The notes: generated by a model from the letters alone, not told the origin. Positions 25,486-34,701 are shown, counted from the stretch's first letter. The stretch is 64,000 nucleotides of DNA from Bacteroidota bacterium (GCA_030681615.1 JAUXSA010000098.1:1-64000); one strand, 5' to 3'. Program-made: numbers and translations.

Positions 25486-26751
25486 ATGAGCGTTTCCGAA
25501 AAAGATAAACTATTTGTTTGGCATCCGTTCACACATCAGCTAACTGCCAAGCCTGCAATTACTATCGTAAAAGGCGAAGGTGTTTATTTTTTTGAGGATA
25601 AAGGCAATAAATATATTGACGCGATCTCCAGTTGGTGGGTTAATTTGCATGGACATTGTAACCCTTACATCTCCAAAAAAGTTAGCGAACAATTATTAAA
25701 TCTTGAACATTCAATTTTTTCTGATTTTACGCATGTGCCGGCAGTTACTTTGGCAGAAAGACTTTTAGGACATCTTCCGAACAATCAATCAAAGATATTT
25801 TATTCCGACAATGGTTCTACAGCAGTTGAGGTGGCATTAAAAATGACCCTTCAATACTGGCACAATCAAAAAATTAATAAACCACTCTTTATTGCTTTTG
25901 AAAATGCATACCATGGAGACACTTTTGGAGGTATGAGTGTGGGAGCAAGAAATGTGTTTAATAATGCTTTTGAGAATTCGTTATTTAATGTAGCGCACAT
26001 TCCTTTACCAACAAAAGAGAATATAATTGAATTGAAAAATACAATTCAATTATGGTCGGAGCAACATGAAATTGCGGGATTTATTTTTGAACCCATAGTG
26101 CAAGGTGCTTCCGGAATGTTAATGTACGAAGCGGAATTATTAGACGAAATAATTGCTATCTGTAACCAAAATAATATTATTACTATTGCTGATGAAGTAA
26201 TGACAGGTTTTGGAAGAACGGGGAAATTTTTCGCGAACGATCATTTAAAGAACAAAGCAGACATAATTTGTTTAAGCAAAGGGTTAACCGGTGGTTATAT
26301 GCCTTTAGGAGTAACCAGTTGCGCACAATTTATTTATGATGCATTTTTAAGTGAGGACAAAACAAAGACCTTTTTTCATGGGCATAGTTACACGGCTAAT
26401 CCTACAGCCTGTAGCGCAGCGCTAGCAAGTTTAGATCTTCTTGAAAAAGAAGAAACCTGGCAACAAATTAAAATGATAGAAGAGCAACATCTTCAATTCA
26501 AAAAGAAGATCGAAACTAACTCAAAATTAAAAGATGTTCGGGTTCAAGGAACTATTATTGCTTTTGAATTACAAACAGAAGAACAAACACACTATTTAAA
26601 TAACGCTTCTCAAACTATCTCTGATTTCTTTTTACAAAAAGGAATTCTGCTGCGGCCGCTTGGAAATATTTTTTATATACTTCCTCCGTATGTAATCACT
26701 AAAGAAGAGTTGAGCTATATTTATGCTTCTATCGAAGAATTTTTAAAATAA
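25486..26751 (+). CDS. bioA: Adenosylmethionine-8-amino-7-oxononanoate aminotransferase
   Basis: 421 residues, class III aminotransferase. The start WHPFTHQ, the AISSWWVNLHGHCNPYI segment, GSTAVEVALKM, ENAYHGDTFGGMSVG, ADEVMTGFGRTGKFFA and the PLP lysine in CLSKGLTGG (~265) are all BioA hallmarks. It converts KAPA to DAPA using SAM as amino donor. Last gene of the operon; bioC and a pimeloyl-ACP esterase (bioH/bioG) are not seen here. It converges with the PAP2 gene with only 3 bases between stops. Confidence 0.97.
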   Translation: MSVSEKDKLFVWHPFTHQLTAKPAITIVKGEGVYFFEDKGNKYIDAISSWWVNLHGHCNPYISKKVSEQLLNLEHSIFSDFTHVPAVTLAERLLGHLPNNQSKIFYSDNGSTAVEVALKMTLQYWHNQKINKPLFIAFENAYHGDTFGGMSVGARNVFNNAFENSLFNVAHIPLPTKENIIELKNTIQLWSEQHEIAGFIFEPIVQGASGMLMYEAELLDEIIAICNQNNIITIADEVMTGFGRTGKFFANDHLKNKADIICLSKGLTGGYMPLGVTSCAQFIYDAFLSEDKTKTFFHGHSYTANPTACSAALASLDLLEKEETWQQIKMIEEQHLQFKKKIETNSKLKDVRVQGTIIAFELQTEEQTHYLNNASQTISDFFLQKGILLRPLGNIFYILPPYVITKEELSYIYASIEEFLK

Positions 26752-26754
26752 AAA

Positions 26755-27339
26755 TTACTTCTTGTTAAACGATTTATCTAATTGCCAGGTTAATAAACCG
26801 CTGCCAATACCCAGGATAATTCCTCCTAACACGTCGGTACCATAATGCATACCTAAACGCATACGCGAATAACCAACAAGGCTGGCATAAGCAAATGCTG
26901 GCGCAGTTACATACCATTTTTTGTAACTTAAACTAACTGCTGTTGCGGTTGCAAAAGCGGCTGTTGTATGTCCGCTTGGAAAAGAGTAGGGGCCGGAATG
27001 ATCCCGTTTTATTATATCGTTTGGATATTGTGTATATGGTCGTGTTCGGTTTACAGCGTATTTTAAACCTGTAGATGCCGCAATAGCAAAGCCAATGGTT
27101 ATAGCACTTTTATAACCATTGCGCATCATTACTTCATCTTTATTAATATAACCATGTGTCCATATGCCAATAACGCTTGCCGGCATTACCGGATAAACAG
27201 AGAAGGAAACGCCTTTCATGGTTTTATCCCAACAAGGCATATCAGTTTGGTTAACGGATTTTAAAATTCTATAATCAAGGTTTTGGGCATAAAAAGAACC
27301 GACAAAAAAAAGAAAATATATTGCAATTTTTTTTCCCAT
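26755..27339 (-). CDS. PAP2-family phosphatase, exported
   Basis: 194 residues with a signal sequence (MGKKIAIYFLFFVGSFYAQ). The three PAP2 motifs are intact: KYAVNRTRP (motif 1), SFPSGHTTAAFA (motif 2) and SRMRLGMHYGTDVLGG (motif 3). It is a membrane-associated, periplasm-facing acid phosphatase acting on lipid phosphates such as undecaprenyl pyrophosphate, or on small phosphate esters. It is 11 bases downstream of the nucleoside transporter, so the two are probably co-transcribed. Confidence 0.92.
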   Translation of the reverse strand: MGKKIAIYFLFFVGSFYAQNLDYRILKSVNQTDMPCWDKTMKGVSFSVYPVMPASVIGIWTHGYINKDEVMMRNGYKSAITIGFAIAASTGLKYAVNRTRPYTQYPNDIIKRDHSGPYSFPSGHTTAAFATATAVSLSYKKWYVTAPAFAYASLVGYSRMRLGMHYGTDVLGGIILGIGSGLLTWQLDKSFNKK

Positions 27340-27350
27340 GCAACCTAATA

Positions 27351-28583
27351 TTAAATAAGCATGCCTGCAATGGTTGCAGAAAGATAACTTGCCAGAGTGC
27401 CGCTTATTAGAGCGCGTATTCCCAGCTTAGCAAGATCTGCCCGTCGTTCTGGCACCAATGCCCCAATACCACCAATTTGCATGCCCACTGAACTGAAATT
27501 AGCAAAGCCGCAAATAGCAAAGCTGGCAATGATCAATCCTTTTTCGCTTAAAGGTTTTGCTAAATGATGTGTCATGGTATCAAACGCTACAAATTCATTA
27601 ATGGTTAATTTTTGTCCCATTAATGTGGCAACCTGCTGTACGTCATCCATGGGCACACCCATGCACCAGGCCAGCGGATAAAATAATTTCCCAAAAATAA
27701 AATCAAGTGAAAGTCCTGGATAAATTTTTCCGAGACCATAATTTACCATGGCAATTAAAGCAATAAACCCAATTAACATTGCAATTACGTTAATGGCAAT
27801 TTTCATTCCGTCGCCTGCGCCATGCGAGATAGCGTCAATTAAATTAGTATGTTCTTTTTTTACTTCAAGTTTAACTGTACCTTTTGTAACAGGTTCTTCT
27901 GTTTCAGGAAAAATAATTTTTGAAATAACGATCGCTGCAGGGGCTGCCATTAAACTGGCGGTTAAAAGATATTCTGCGCGGGCTCCCATGTTCACGTACA
28001 CAATTAGTATTCCACCTGCAATACAAGCCATGCTACCCGCCATCGAAGAAAGTAATTCGCTTTTTGTCATGCTTGGTAAATAGGGGCGGATCATAACCTG
28101 CGCTTCAACCTGGCCCACAAATGCACTTGCAACATTACTTAATGCTTCGGCACCACTGGCACGCATCACAAAATTCATTACCCTTGCTATTAATGCTACA
28201 ACGCGCTGCATAATGCCAATGTGATATAAGATGGCTACTAAAACACAAACTAAAATAATGGTAGCGGTAACACTAAAAGCAAAAACAAAGGTGTGCGGCG
28301 CTCCATACGAAACAGAAGTTCCATCATGCTTATCAACCATAATTCCACCGTAAACAAAAGAAGCCCCTTGCACAGCAAACTGCTCTATCTTCCCCATGCC
28401 TCTTCCCAGCCAGGAAAAAAAACTGGTAATGAAAGGTACTTTAAGAACTAACACAGCAATTAAAAGTTGCAGCGCCAGGCCACTGAACACCAAACGTAAG
28501 TTGATCGCCTTCCTATTGTTTGACATGAGAACAGCAATGCCAAAGATCACAATAATGCCTATAATACCTGTAAACCTATCCAT
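27351..28583 (-). CDS. nupC: CNT-family concentrative nucleoside transporter
   Basis: 410 residues, polytopic. The family signatures are visible: GKIEQFAVQGASFVYGG, AEALSNVASAFVGQVEAQVMIRPYL (the EA motif of CNTs), MTKSELLSSMAGSMACIAGG and the C-terminal ICGFANFSSVGMQIGGIGAL. CNT proteins take up nucleosides with Na+ or H+. The start is ATG 28583. It precedes the PAP2 gene on the minus strand; the pair could scavenge nucleosides after dephosphorylation of nucleotides. Confidence 0.93.
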   Translation of the reverse strand: MDRFTGIIGIIVIFGIAVLMSNNRKAINLRLVFSGLALQLLIAVLVLKVPFITSFFSWLGRGMGKIEQFAVQGASFVYGGIMVDKHDGTSVSYGAPHTFVFAFSVTATIILVCVLVAILYHIGIMQRVVALIARVMNFVMRASGAEALSNVASAFVGQVEAQVMIRPYLPSMTKSELLSSMAGSMACIAGGILIVYVNMGARAEYLLTASLMAAPAAIVISKIIFPETEEPVTKGTVKLEVKKEHTNLIDAISHGAGDGMKIAINVIAMLIGFIALIAMVNYGLGKIYPGLSLDFIFGKLFYPLAWCMGVPMDDVQQVATLMGQKLTINEFVAFDTMTHHLAKPLSEKGLIIASFAICGFANFSSVGMQIGGIGALVPERRADLAKLGIRALISGTLASYLSATIAGMLI

Positions 28584-28666
28584 GTTTAAAATCTAAGCCA
28601 AAATACTAAAATATATATTGTAACCAAAGCGAATGTTATTAGTTATTTATATAAAAGGAGGGAAAA

Positions 28667-29518
28667 ATGGTTAACAAAATAATTTTCTGTGTTTTAATAA
28701 TGAGTCTGCAAGTGACCGCTACACGCCAAAAAATGTATTTACAAAAAGCACTTGACCTTAAAATGGTAAAAGCCCAGGTAAAAAGTTTAGGGGGTTACCA
28801 GGGTTATTGTATTAAGATGGACCTTAAAAATTTGAGTAACGATTCGTTAATTATAGTTGTGGAAGCCGGAAGGAGATTAAATTCTATGGATGAAAAGAAT
28901 CAGGATATTTTAATAACCCGTGAAGAAATAATTGTGATGAAGAAACTGGAGAATAAGTCTTTTGATGTAAAAGGATATTGTTGCCAGGCCTCTAATCATT
29001 CGCCGGCGCCCGGTGCAAAGTATGATATAAATAAACTCGCTGATAGTAATTTAGTGAGCCTCGCAAAATATTTAAGTGTTTCTAAATTTGATAAAGATAT
29101 TGAACAACAAGCTATCTGGGCCATTAGCGATAAACAATCAACAGCTAATGTTGCTTCAGCAAAAGACTCATCGTTTTTACCTTTAAAACAATTGGTTGCC
29201 AATTTAAAAGGCGAGAAACTACCCTGGTACTCTATGATCACCAAAACGGTTCTGTATGCCGGTGGTAGTATGCAAACTTTTCCTTTGTATCTAAGAGGGA
29301 AAATGAATTATTCAAATGATAAAGAAGATTATGTATCTCTATATGTTTTTAATGAGAAGGGATTACCTGTTTGTGAAATTAAAAGTCAGTGGTTAGTGCC
29401 ATGTTCAAATAAAGCGTATGAATTGAACTTACCGATGAACGGTTTGGCGAAAGGAAAATACACCATTGAATTAAAAACTCCTGAAAAGCAGTTGGCTAAA
29501 CAGGAGTTTGAAATTTAA
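28667..29518 (+). CDS. Hypothetical secreted protein
   Basis: 283 residues that I do not recognise. A likely signal peptide (MVNKIIFCVLIMSLQVTA) is followed by a beta-rich domain with KMDLKNLSNDSLIIVVEAGRR, a GYCCQASNHSPAPG segment with two adjacent Cys, and QQAIWAISD (~145). The C-terminal ~80 residues (YSNDKEDYVSLYVFNEKGLP... to KGKYTIELKTPEKQ) look like a small beta-sandwich. A GGAGG stretch lies 9 bases before the ATG, unusual among the starts here. It is monocistronic, between divergent nupC and a palindromic element. Confidence 0.75.
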   Translation: MVNKIIFCVLIMSLQVTATRQKMYLQKALDLKMVKAQVKSLGGYQGYCIKMDLKNLSNDSLIIVVEAGRRLNSMDEKNQDILITREEIIVMKKLENKSFDVKGYCCQASNHSPAPGAKYDINKLADSNLVSLAKYLSVSKFDKDIEQQAIWAISDKQSTANVASAKDSSFLPLKQLVANLKGEKLPWYSMITKTVLYAGGSMQTFPLYLRGKMNYSNDKEDYVSLYVFNEKGLPVCEIKSQWLVPCSNKAYELNLPMNGLAKGKYTIELKTPEKQLAKQEFEI

Positions 29519-29519
29519 A

Positions 29520-29591
29520 AGCCACAGATTTCGCGGATAACACAGATTAGTTTTTAAAATTTATCTGCGCGAATCAGTGCAATCTGTGGCT
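29520..29591. repeat. 72-bp imperfect palindrome, probable bidirectional terminator or dispersed repeat
   Basis: The ends AGCCACAGATT (29520-29530) and AATCTGTGGCT (29581-29591) are perfect 11-bp inverted repeats, with imperfect inner arms (CGCGGATAA and TTATCTGCGCG) around a T-rich centre. It fills the gap between two convergent genes. Sequences of this wording occur as dispersed intergenic repeats in many Bacteroidota. Confidence 0.6.
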
Positions 29592-29598
29592 AAAAATA

Positions 29599-30876
29599 TT
29601 ATGCTTTAAAGAGAGGGTACTTCACCATCATGGTATTTACTTTCTTTTTAATTTTCGCCAATTCTTTTGGGTTGTCTTTATTTTTTAGAACCTCGTCAAT
29701 AAGACCAACGATCTTTACACATTCTTTTTCTTTTAAGCCGCGCGTTGTAATAGCCGGTGAGCCAATGCGTATGCCGGAAGTAACAAAAGCAGATTTATCA
29801 TCAAAAGGCACCATATTCTTATTTACAGTAATATTAACTTGTTCTAAAGCAGCTAATGCTTCTTTGCCCGTTAAATTTTTATTTCTAAGATCAATTAAGA
29901 ACATGTGATTGTCTGTGCCTTTAGAAACAATATTATAACCAAGATCTATAAAACCTTTTGCCATGGCCTGCGAATTTTTTACTAATTGTATGCAGTAATG
30001 CATGTAATCGTCAGTTAAAGCTTCGCCATACGCCACTGCTTTTGCCGCAATAACATGTTCTAACGGCCCGCCTTGTATTCCGGGAAACACAGCCATATCC
30101 AACATAGCGCTCATCATTTTTGTTTCGCCTTTTGGTGTTTTTTCACCGAATGGATTTTCAAAATCTTTACCCATCATGATCATACCGCCACGGGGGCCAC
30201 GTAATGTTTTGTGTGTAGTTGTAGTTACAATATGGCAATGCGGTAAAGGATCGTTTAAAATTCCTTTAGCAATTAATCCGCTTGGGTGGGATATATCGGC
30301 TAATAAAATAGCGCCAACAGCATCTGCAATTTTGCGTAAACGTTCGTAATCCCAATCGCGTGAATAAGCACTGGCACCACAAATGATCATTTTTGGTTTT
30401 TCTGCCTTTGCAGTTGCTTCTAATTTATCGTAACTAATTAAACCTGTTTCTTTTTCAACACCATAAAAAGTAGGGCGATATAATTTACCTGAATAATTAA
30501 CGGCTGAGCCATGCGTTAAATGTCCGCCATGCGAAAGGTCTAAACCTAAAATAGTATCGCCGGGTTTTAAGCAGGCAAGCATAACTGCTGCATTTGCTTG
30601 TGCGCCCGAGTGCGGTTGCACATTTACCCAAGCAGCGCCAAATAATTCCTTTGCACGGTCAATTGCCAATTGTTCAACTTTATCTACTACCTCACAGCCG
30701 CCATAATAACGTTTAAAGGGTAAACCTTCGGCGTATTTGTTAGTTAAAACACTGCCCATGGCTTGCATTACCTGATTACTTACGTAATTTTCGCTGGCTA
30801 TTAATTCAATGCCTTCGGTTTGGCGGTGTTGTTCTTCTTTAATTAATTTAAAGATGGCTGTATCTTTTTTTATCAT
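29599..30876 (-). CDS. glyA: Serine hydroxymethyltransferase
   Basis: 425 residues, PLP fold type I. The motifs [58 protein letters not shown], and the PLP-lysine site [15 protein letters not shown] define SHMT. It interconverts serine and glycine while charging tetrahydrofolate. Its ATG overlaps the stop of the exosortase F-associated gene by 4 bases, so this housekeeping gene is translated as the last cistron of the exosortase operon. Confidence 0.98.
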   Translation of the reverse strand: MIKKDTAIFKLIKEEQHRQTEGIELIASENYVSNQVMQAMGSVLTNKYAEGLPFKRYYGGCEVVDKVEQLAIDRAKELFGAAWVNVQPHSGAQANAAVMLACLKPGDTILGLDLSHGGHLTHGSAVNYSGKLYRPTFYGVEKETGLISYDKLEATAKAEKPKMIICGASAYSRDWDYERLRKIADAVGAILLADISHPSGLIAKGILNDPLPHCHIVTTTTHKTLRGPRGGMIMMGKDFENPFGEKTPKGETKMMSAMLDMAVFPGIQGGPLEHVIAAKAVAYGEALTDDYMHYCIQLVKNSQAMAKGFIDLGYNIVSKGTDNHMFLIDLRNKNLTGKEALAALEQVNITVNKNMVPFDDKSAFVTSGIRIGSPAITTRGLKEKECVKIVGLIDEVLKNKDNPKELAKIKKKVNTMMVKYPLFKA

Positions 30877-31343
30877 GATGCTGTCGATTTTGTATATAGT
30901 TTTTCAGAGGCAATTAATATTAAACAAATTATGGGTGACTGCGCTATACCAAGTAACCAACGGCTAAAGGTATACTCATCATCCTGCAGACGGCCGTTAA
31001 TAAAATACCCGTAGACCATTGCTATTGCCGCTAAAGATAATAAAATGAGATAAGAGTAAGCAAGAAATTTTAATAATATTTTTTTTTCAGTGAGATGTTT
31101 GAGAGCCATGTAATTGGCAATAAAGAAAAGGCCTATCCAAAGCAATGATAAAAAGTATTTTGAATAGTATAAGGTCTTGTAAGAAAAAGAATTGAAGAAT
31201 AACATGACAGAAGGGATAGGCAGATCGGTATGGTTATAATATTTCTGAAACATGATGTTATTTAAGTTCACAAAAAAAAACTCCCTGAAATAACCAAGGC
31301 AGCCAAAAATGATGAGAAAAAAAATTATTTTTTTGATCTTCAT
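30873..31343 (-). CDS. Exosortase F system-associated membrane protein
   Basis: 156 residues with four hydrophobic segments. The N-terminal [16 protein letters not shown] and the C-terminal [20 protein letters not shown] are the recognisable conserved stretches of the membrane protein that accompanies XrtF in flavobacteria-like genomes. It overlaps xrtF and glyA by 4 bases on either side (ATGA junctions). Its biochemical job is not known; by constant association it is presumed to assist the exosortase in the inner membrane. Confidence 0.82.
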   Translation of the reverse strand: MKIKKIIFFLIIFGCLGYFREFFFVNLNNIMFQKYYNHTDLPIPSVMLFFNSFSYKTLYYSKYFLSLLWIGLFFIANYMALKHLTEKKILLKFLAYSYLILLSLAAIAMVYGYFINGRLQDDEYTFSRWLLGIAQSPIICLILIASEKLYTKSTAS

Positions 31344-31876
31344 ACTGCGGTTGAATTTTTAATGGAATATTTATTTACCCAAAGCATCCAAAGAAAAAAG
31401 ATGAAGGAATAGATCAAAAATGTGAACGTGTAAGTATGATTAAAATTCAGGAATTGCGGGTAATAATAAGCTATTAAAACAAGGGCAATTACCCTTAAAA
31501 TATTTAAAATATGGATAGCTAAAATTCCTAAAGGAATGTACCAGAGTTTATTTTTGATCTTGCCGGGATAAGCAATAATAAAAACCGAAAACAAAGAGAA
31601 TAATGTAATGGCATTACAGTTGGAGCCAATCCAAACCCCATTCGAACCATCTATTCCAATTATTTGATAATCACGATCTTGCAGAACCGTAAAGGTCTTG
31701 TAACCAATACCTTCCAGCAAAAAATTAACAGCATGAATAATGGAACCAATAAATTTTTGATCGTAATAAGTATATCTTTTTACAACAAACTGGTAGATAA
31801 GGTAAAGGAAGAAATAAAGAAAGCCAGCTGTAAGAATGAATTTAATAAAGGCATTTTGTTTGAATACAGCCCTCAT
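31340..31876 (-). CDS. xrtF: Exosortase family protein XrtF
   Basis: 178 residues with about five membrane segments. The proposed exosortase catalytic set is present: Cys87 in WIGSNCNAI, Arg128 in ILNILRVIAL and His147 in FNHTYTF, each at a membrane edge as in EpsH-type exosortases. XrtF is expected to cleave and anchor proteins with the PID-CTERM tail; the gene for such a protein lies 13 bases upstream in the same operon. Exosortases in other phyla are tied to exopolysaccharide, and a large polysaccharide locus starts on the other side of this operon. Confidence 0.88.
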   Translation of the reverse strand: MRAVFKQNAFIKFILTAGFLYFFLYLIYQFVVKRYTYYDQKFIGSIIHAVNFLLEGIGYKTFTVLQDRDYQIIGIDGSNGVWIGSNCNAITLFSLFSVFIIAYPGKIKNKLWYIPLGILAIHILNILRVIALVLIAYYYPQFLNFNHTYTFTFLIYSFIFFLWMLWVNKYSIKNSTAV

Positions 31877-31889
31877 GAAACCAGGAAAC

Positions 31890-32108
31890 TTAGATTATTG
31901 ATTTATTTTTTTTGCGGGCGTCAACTAATTTTTTTGCGCCGTATGCAGCGCCTGCTGCGATTAAAAATGTAATACCACCATCAATTGGAACACAAGGTGG
32001 AGGCCAGCAACCGGGCGAACCGCCAGGAGGAGGTGGTGGAGCAGATAACAAAACCTGACTACCAAACAGTATAAGAGACAATACGAGAGTACGTTTTAAA
32101 ATCTTCAT
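31890..32108 (-). CDS. PID-CTERM small exported protein, probable XrtF substrate
   Basis: 72 residues. A signal peptide (MKILKRTLVLSLILFGSQVLLSA) leads into a short Pro/Gly/Cys stretch (PPPPPGGSPGCWPPPC) and then the tripartite tail: VPIDGG (PID at residues 41-43), the hydrophobic segment ITFLIAAGAAYGA, and a basic end KKLVDARKKNK. This is the PID-CTERM sorting arrangement. The mature region is so short that the protein may be a model or housekeeping substrate of the XrtF encoded next. It is the first gene of the PID-CTERM/xrtF/associated protein/glyA run. Confidence 0.85.
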   Translation of the reverse strand: MKILKRTLVLSLILFGSQVLLSAPPPPPGGSPGCWPPPCVPIDGGITFLIAAGAAYGAKKLVDARKKNKSII

Positions 32109-32167
32109 TTTCAGAGTATAAATGTATAAAAAAAAAATAAATCAAACAAGAATATCTTTTAAAACTT

Positions 32168-32175
32168 TATATTTG
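32168..32175 (+). promoter_or_regulatory. -7 promoter element of the Wzc-like gene
   Basis: TATATTTG at 32168-32175 fits TAnnTTTG and lies 16 bases before the GTG start at 32192. No convincing -33 TTG is seen, so it may be weak or activator-dependent. Confidence 0.42.
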
Positions 32176-32191
32176 TTAACTAAAACCAATA

Positions 32192-34570
32192 GTGGCTACT
32201 TCCCCATCAAATACTAAAAAGCAGGCAATTGTTTCTCAAAAAGATCTTAATCTCTTGCTTCGTATTATTAAAAGCAATTGGTGGGTTCCTATAGTTGTTT
32301 TGCCAATCTTTTACGTTATAGGCACTTTTTACGTTTACAGGTTAACTAATATTTACCAGGCTTCAACGCAATTTTTATTAAAAGTAAACGATACTTATTA
32401 TCAAAATAATGTATTAAGTGATGCAAATTTTTATTCATATGGTTCTTATGTAGATAATCTAAATGAGCAACGGATCATTCAATCCTATGACTTGTCTAGC
32501 AAGGTGGTTGATAAATTAGTAGACAGGATCCAGATATCCTATTTTATTGTTGGAAAGGTAAGGACGACTGAAGAGTTTAACGCTATCCCTATATATATTA
32601 AAATTAACTCTATTAATTCGGACTACTACGAACAAATATTTGATTTTAAAATTATTGATTACAATAACTATGAAATAAGCTATGATCAGGGCGGAATTAA
32701 ACAGGTAAAAAAAGGTAAGTTTGAGCAAGACCTGATTGATACCGATTTGCAAATAAATGTTAAGCGAACAGAGATCTTTACCGAAAAAAAAGTTGAGTCC
32801 TTTAAAGAGATCTTTTACCAATTTAGCATTCATAGTAAAGATTATTTGATCTCGAGTATACAAGGTAACCTCACGATTGAAAATCCTGAATACACCAATA
32901 TCTTAATTGTAAAGTTAAACGATATTATCCCCGAGAGAGCCACACTCATTTTAGACACTCTTAACAGCGTTTATGCCGCTGAAAAGCTGAGAACAAAATT
33001 TGAGTTAAATGAAAGAACAATTACTTACATAGACAGGCAATTAAACGAAATTACTTTTTCATTAAAAAGCATAGAAGACACTATGCAAAATTATAAAGAG
33101 CGCAAATCGATCATTGATCTTAATTGGGAGCAAGGCGATTTTTTAAGTAAAATAAGCAATTATGATGGCCAAAAATCGCAACTTCAGCTTCAGATAATAG
33201 CTCTAGGTGATCTTGAAAAATATATCATTGAAGATAAGGATCCACAATTTTTACCGCCAAATATTTTCATTTTTGAAAAATCAGGATTTTTGTCTACCGC
33301 AGTGAATGATCTTTATTCAAAACAAATTGAATTGAATAGGGTATACAATTTAGCAAAGGAAACAAACCCGGTTGTTGCGGATCTAAAATCAAGTATTAAA
33401 AAAACAAAACAAGACCTTTTAATTTATATTAATAACACGCGAAAGGCCGCAAATCAGCAAATTGAGGGCCTTAACAAAGAAATTTTAACTTACATCAATG
33501 AGGCAAAATTAATTCCCGGTAAGCAACGTGATATTTTAAATATTCAGCGTAGGTCTGATGTAAGCGAACAGCTTTATAATTTTTTATTAGAAAAGAAAGC
33601 CAATACAAAAATTGCTAAAGCAGGTATTGTGCCAGATATAAAAATTGTTGAATCGCCAAGGAATGTTGGTGTTGTTTCTCCAGATAAACCGGGAATCCAA
33701 AAGTCATTTTTGTCGTTTGGCCTACTATTATCTGTATTAATTATTGTATTGCGTGCTTTCTTTTATTCGAAAATTAAATCTGTTGAGCACTTACGTGAAT
33801 TAACAGAGCTACCTTTAATTGGCGTTTTACCTTATGTAAAAGAAGAAAATAATGATGGTTTGATCGTTGATTTTAGTCCTAATTCAGTAATCTCCGAGGC
33901 TTTTAGAAATCTGCGCACAAATTTGCTTTATGCTAATATTGGAATCGATTCTAAAACATATTTAGTTACTTCCTTTTCGCCTGGCGAGGGAAAGACATTC
34001 ACAAGCGCCAACCTGGCCTGTATTTTTGCGAAAAGTGGAAAAAAAACAGTTTTAATTGAGCTTGATCTGCATAAACCCCGTATTTTTAAAAGGTTTGGAC
34101 TTCCTCCTCAAACAAAGGGTCTAACAACATGTATCTCGGGAATGAATAGCTACGAAGAGATCATTAATGAAACTCACATTCCAAATCTATATTGTATTTA
34201 CGCCGGCCCTGTTCCTCCTAATCCATCCGAATTTGTACTCTCAAATAAATTAAAAGAGCTGCTCGATAGGGCAAAACAGGATTTTGACTTTGTTATTATT
34301 GATACTCCTCCAGCAGGTTTATTATCCGATTCAATTTATTTAGTGCAGCAGGTTGACGCTACTATTTTTGTATTAAATACAAAGACAAGCTCAAAACGTG
34401 TAATTACTTTTATGGAAAATGTAATTGAGTCAAATAACCTTAAAAATGTATTATTGGTACTTAACGGTATTTCTCGCCTCGGAAAACGTTATTATTATCA
34501 GGGTTATGGTTATAGCTATGGTTATGGCTATGGTTATGGCTACGGCAAAGGTTACGGTTTTAAAAAGTAA
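32192..34570 (+). CDS. Wzc-like polysaccharide co-polymerase / BY-kinase (tyrosine autokinase)
   Basis: 792 residues, starting at GTG. A Wzz domain is bracketed by TM1 (~30-52, WWVPIVVLPIFYVIG) and TM2 (~505-525) with a long coiled periplasmic part and the PxxP-like linker before TM2. The cytosolic BY-kinase has Walker A SFSPGEGKT (~593), Walker A' LIELDLHKPRI and Walker B FVIIDTPPAG (~700). The tail (~766-792) is a run of Tyr-Gly pairs, the usual autophosphorylation cluster. It should control chain length and export of the polysaccharide made by the downstream genes. No outer-membrane Wza gene is seen in the window. Confidence 0.94.
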   Translation: MATSPSNTKKQAIVSQKDLNLLLRIIKSNWWVPIVVLPIFYVIGTFYVYRLTNIYQASTQFLLKVNDTYYQNNVLSDANFYSYGSYVDNLNEQRIIQSYDLSSKVVDKLVDRIQISYFIVGKVRTTEEFNAIPIYIKINSINSDYYEQIFDFKIIDYNNYEISYDQGGIKQVKKGKFEQDLIDTDLQINVKRTEIFTEKKVESFKEIFYQFSIHSKDYLISSIQGNLTIENPEYTNILIVKLNDIIPERATLILDTLNSVYAAEKLRTKFELNERTITYIDRQLNEITFSLKSIEDTMQNYKERKSIIDLNWEQGDFLSKISNYDGQKSQLQLQIIALGDLEKYIIEDKDPQFLPPNIFIFEKSGFLSTAVNDLYSKQIELNRVYNLAKETNPVVADLKSSIKKTKQDLLIYINNTRKAANQQIEGLNKEILTYINEAKLIPGKQRDILNIQRRSDVSEQLYNFLLEKKANTKIAKAGIVPDIKIVESPRNVGVVSPDKPGIQKSFLSFGLLLSVLIIVLRAFFYSKIKSVEHLRELTELPLIGVLPYVKEENNDGLIVDFSPNSVISEAFRNLRTNLLYANIGIDSKTYLVTSFSPGEGKTFTSANLACIFAKSGKKTVLIELDLHKPRIFKRFGLPPQTKGLTTCISGMNSYEEIINETHIPNLYCIYAGPVPPNPSEFVLSNKLKELLDRAKQDFDFVIIDTPPAGLLSDSIYLVQQVDATIFVLNTKTSSKRVITFMENVIESNNLKNVLLVLNGISRLGKRYYYQGYGYSYGYGYGYGYGKGYGFKK
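34502..34557 (+). repeat. Degenerate GGYTAY hexamer repeat coding the Tyr-Gly tail of the BY-kinase
   Basis: Around nine tandem copies of a GGTTAT/GGCTAT/AGCTAT hexamer encode alternating Gly-Tyr (with one Ser and one Lys). Such short tandem repeats can change copy number by slippage without shifting the frame. Confidence 0.75.
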
Positions 34571-34636
34571 TTTCTTATTAACATTCATTCTTTTGCAAGT
34601 TAAAGACCTAATTTTAAAATAATTAGCTGTAGGTTA

Positions 34637-34667
34637 TTGTTATTTTAATGGATTTTTCCCATCTTTG
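34637..34667 (+). promoter_or_regulatory. Possible promoter of the winged-helix regulator and polysaccharide operon
   Basis: TTG at 34637-34639, a 20-base spacer and CATCTTTG at 34660-34667 match the Bacteroidota promoter with one mismatch (C for T). The regulator ATG is 34 bases downstream. Confidence 0.45.
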
Positions 34668-34679
34668 TTATATACTTAT

Positions 34680-34698
34680 TGAGTAGTTTTAGTACTCA
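34680..34698. repeat. Inverted repeat before the winged-helix regulator
   Basis: TGAGTA (34680-34685) and TACTCA (34693-34698) are inverted around a 7-base centre, 3 bases before the ATG at 34702 and just after the predicted transcription start. It could be the regulator's own operator. Confidence 0.45.
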
Positions 34699-34701
34699 TT
34701 T

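Noticed and set aside
32119-32146. Minus-strand promoter for the PID-CTERM gene (TTTG, 16 bases, TACATTTA)
   Set aside because: Short spacing and a -7 mismatch; the transcription start would fall within a few bases of the ATG, so support is thin.
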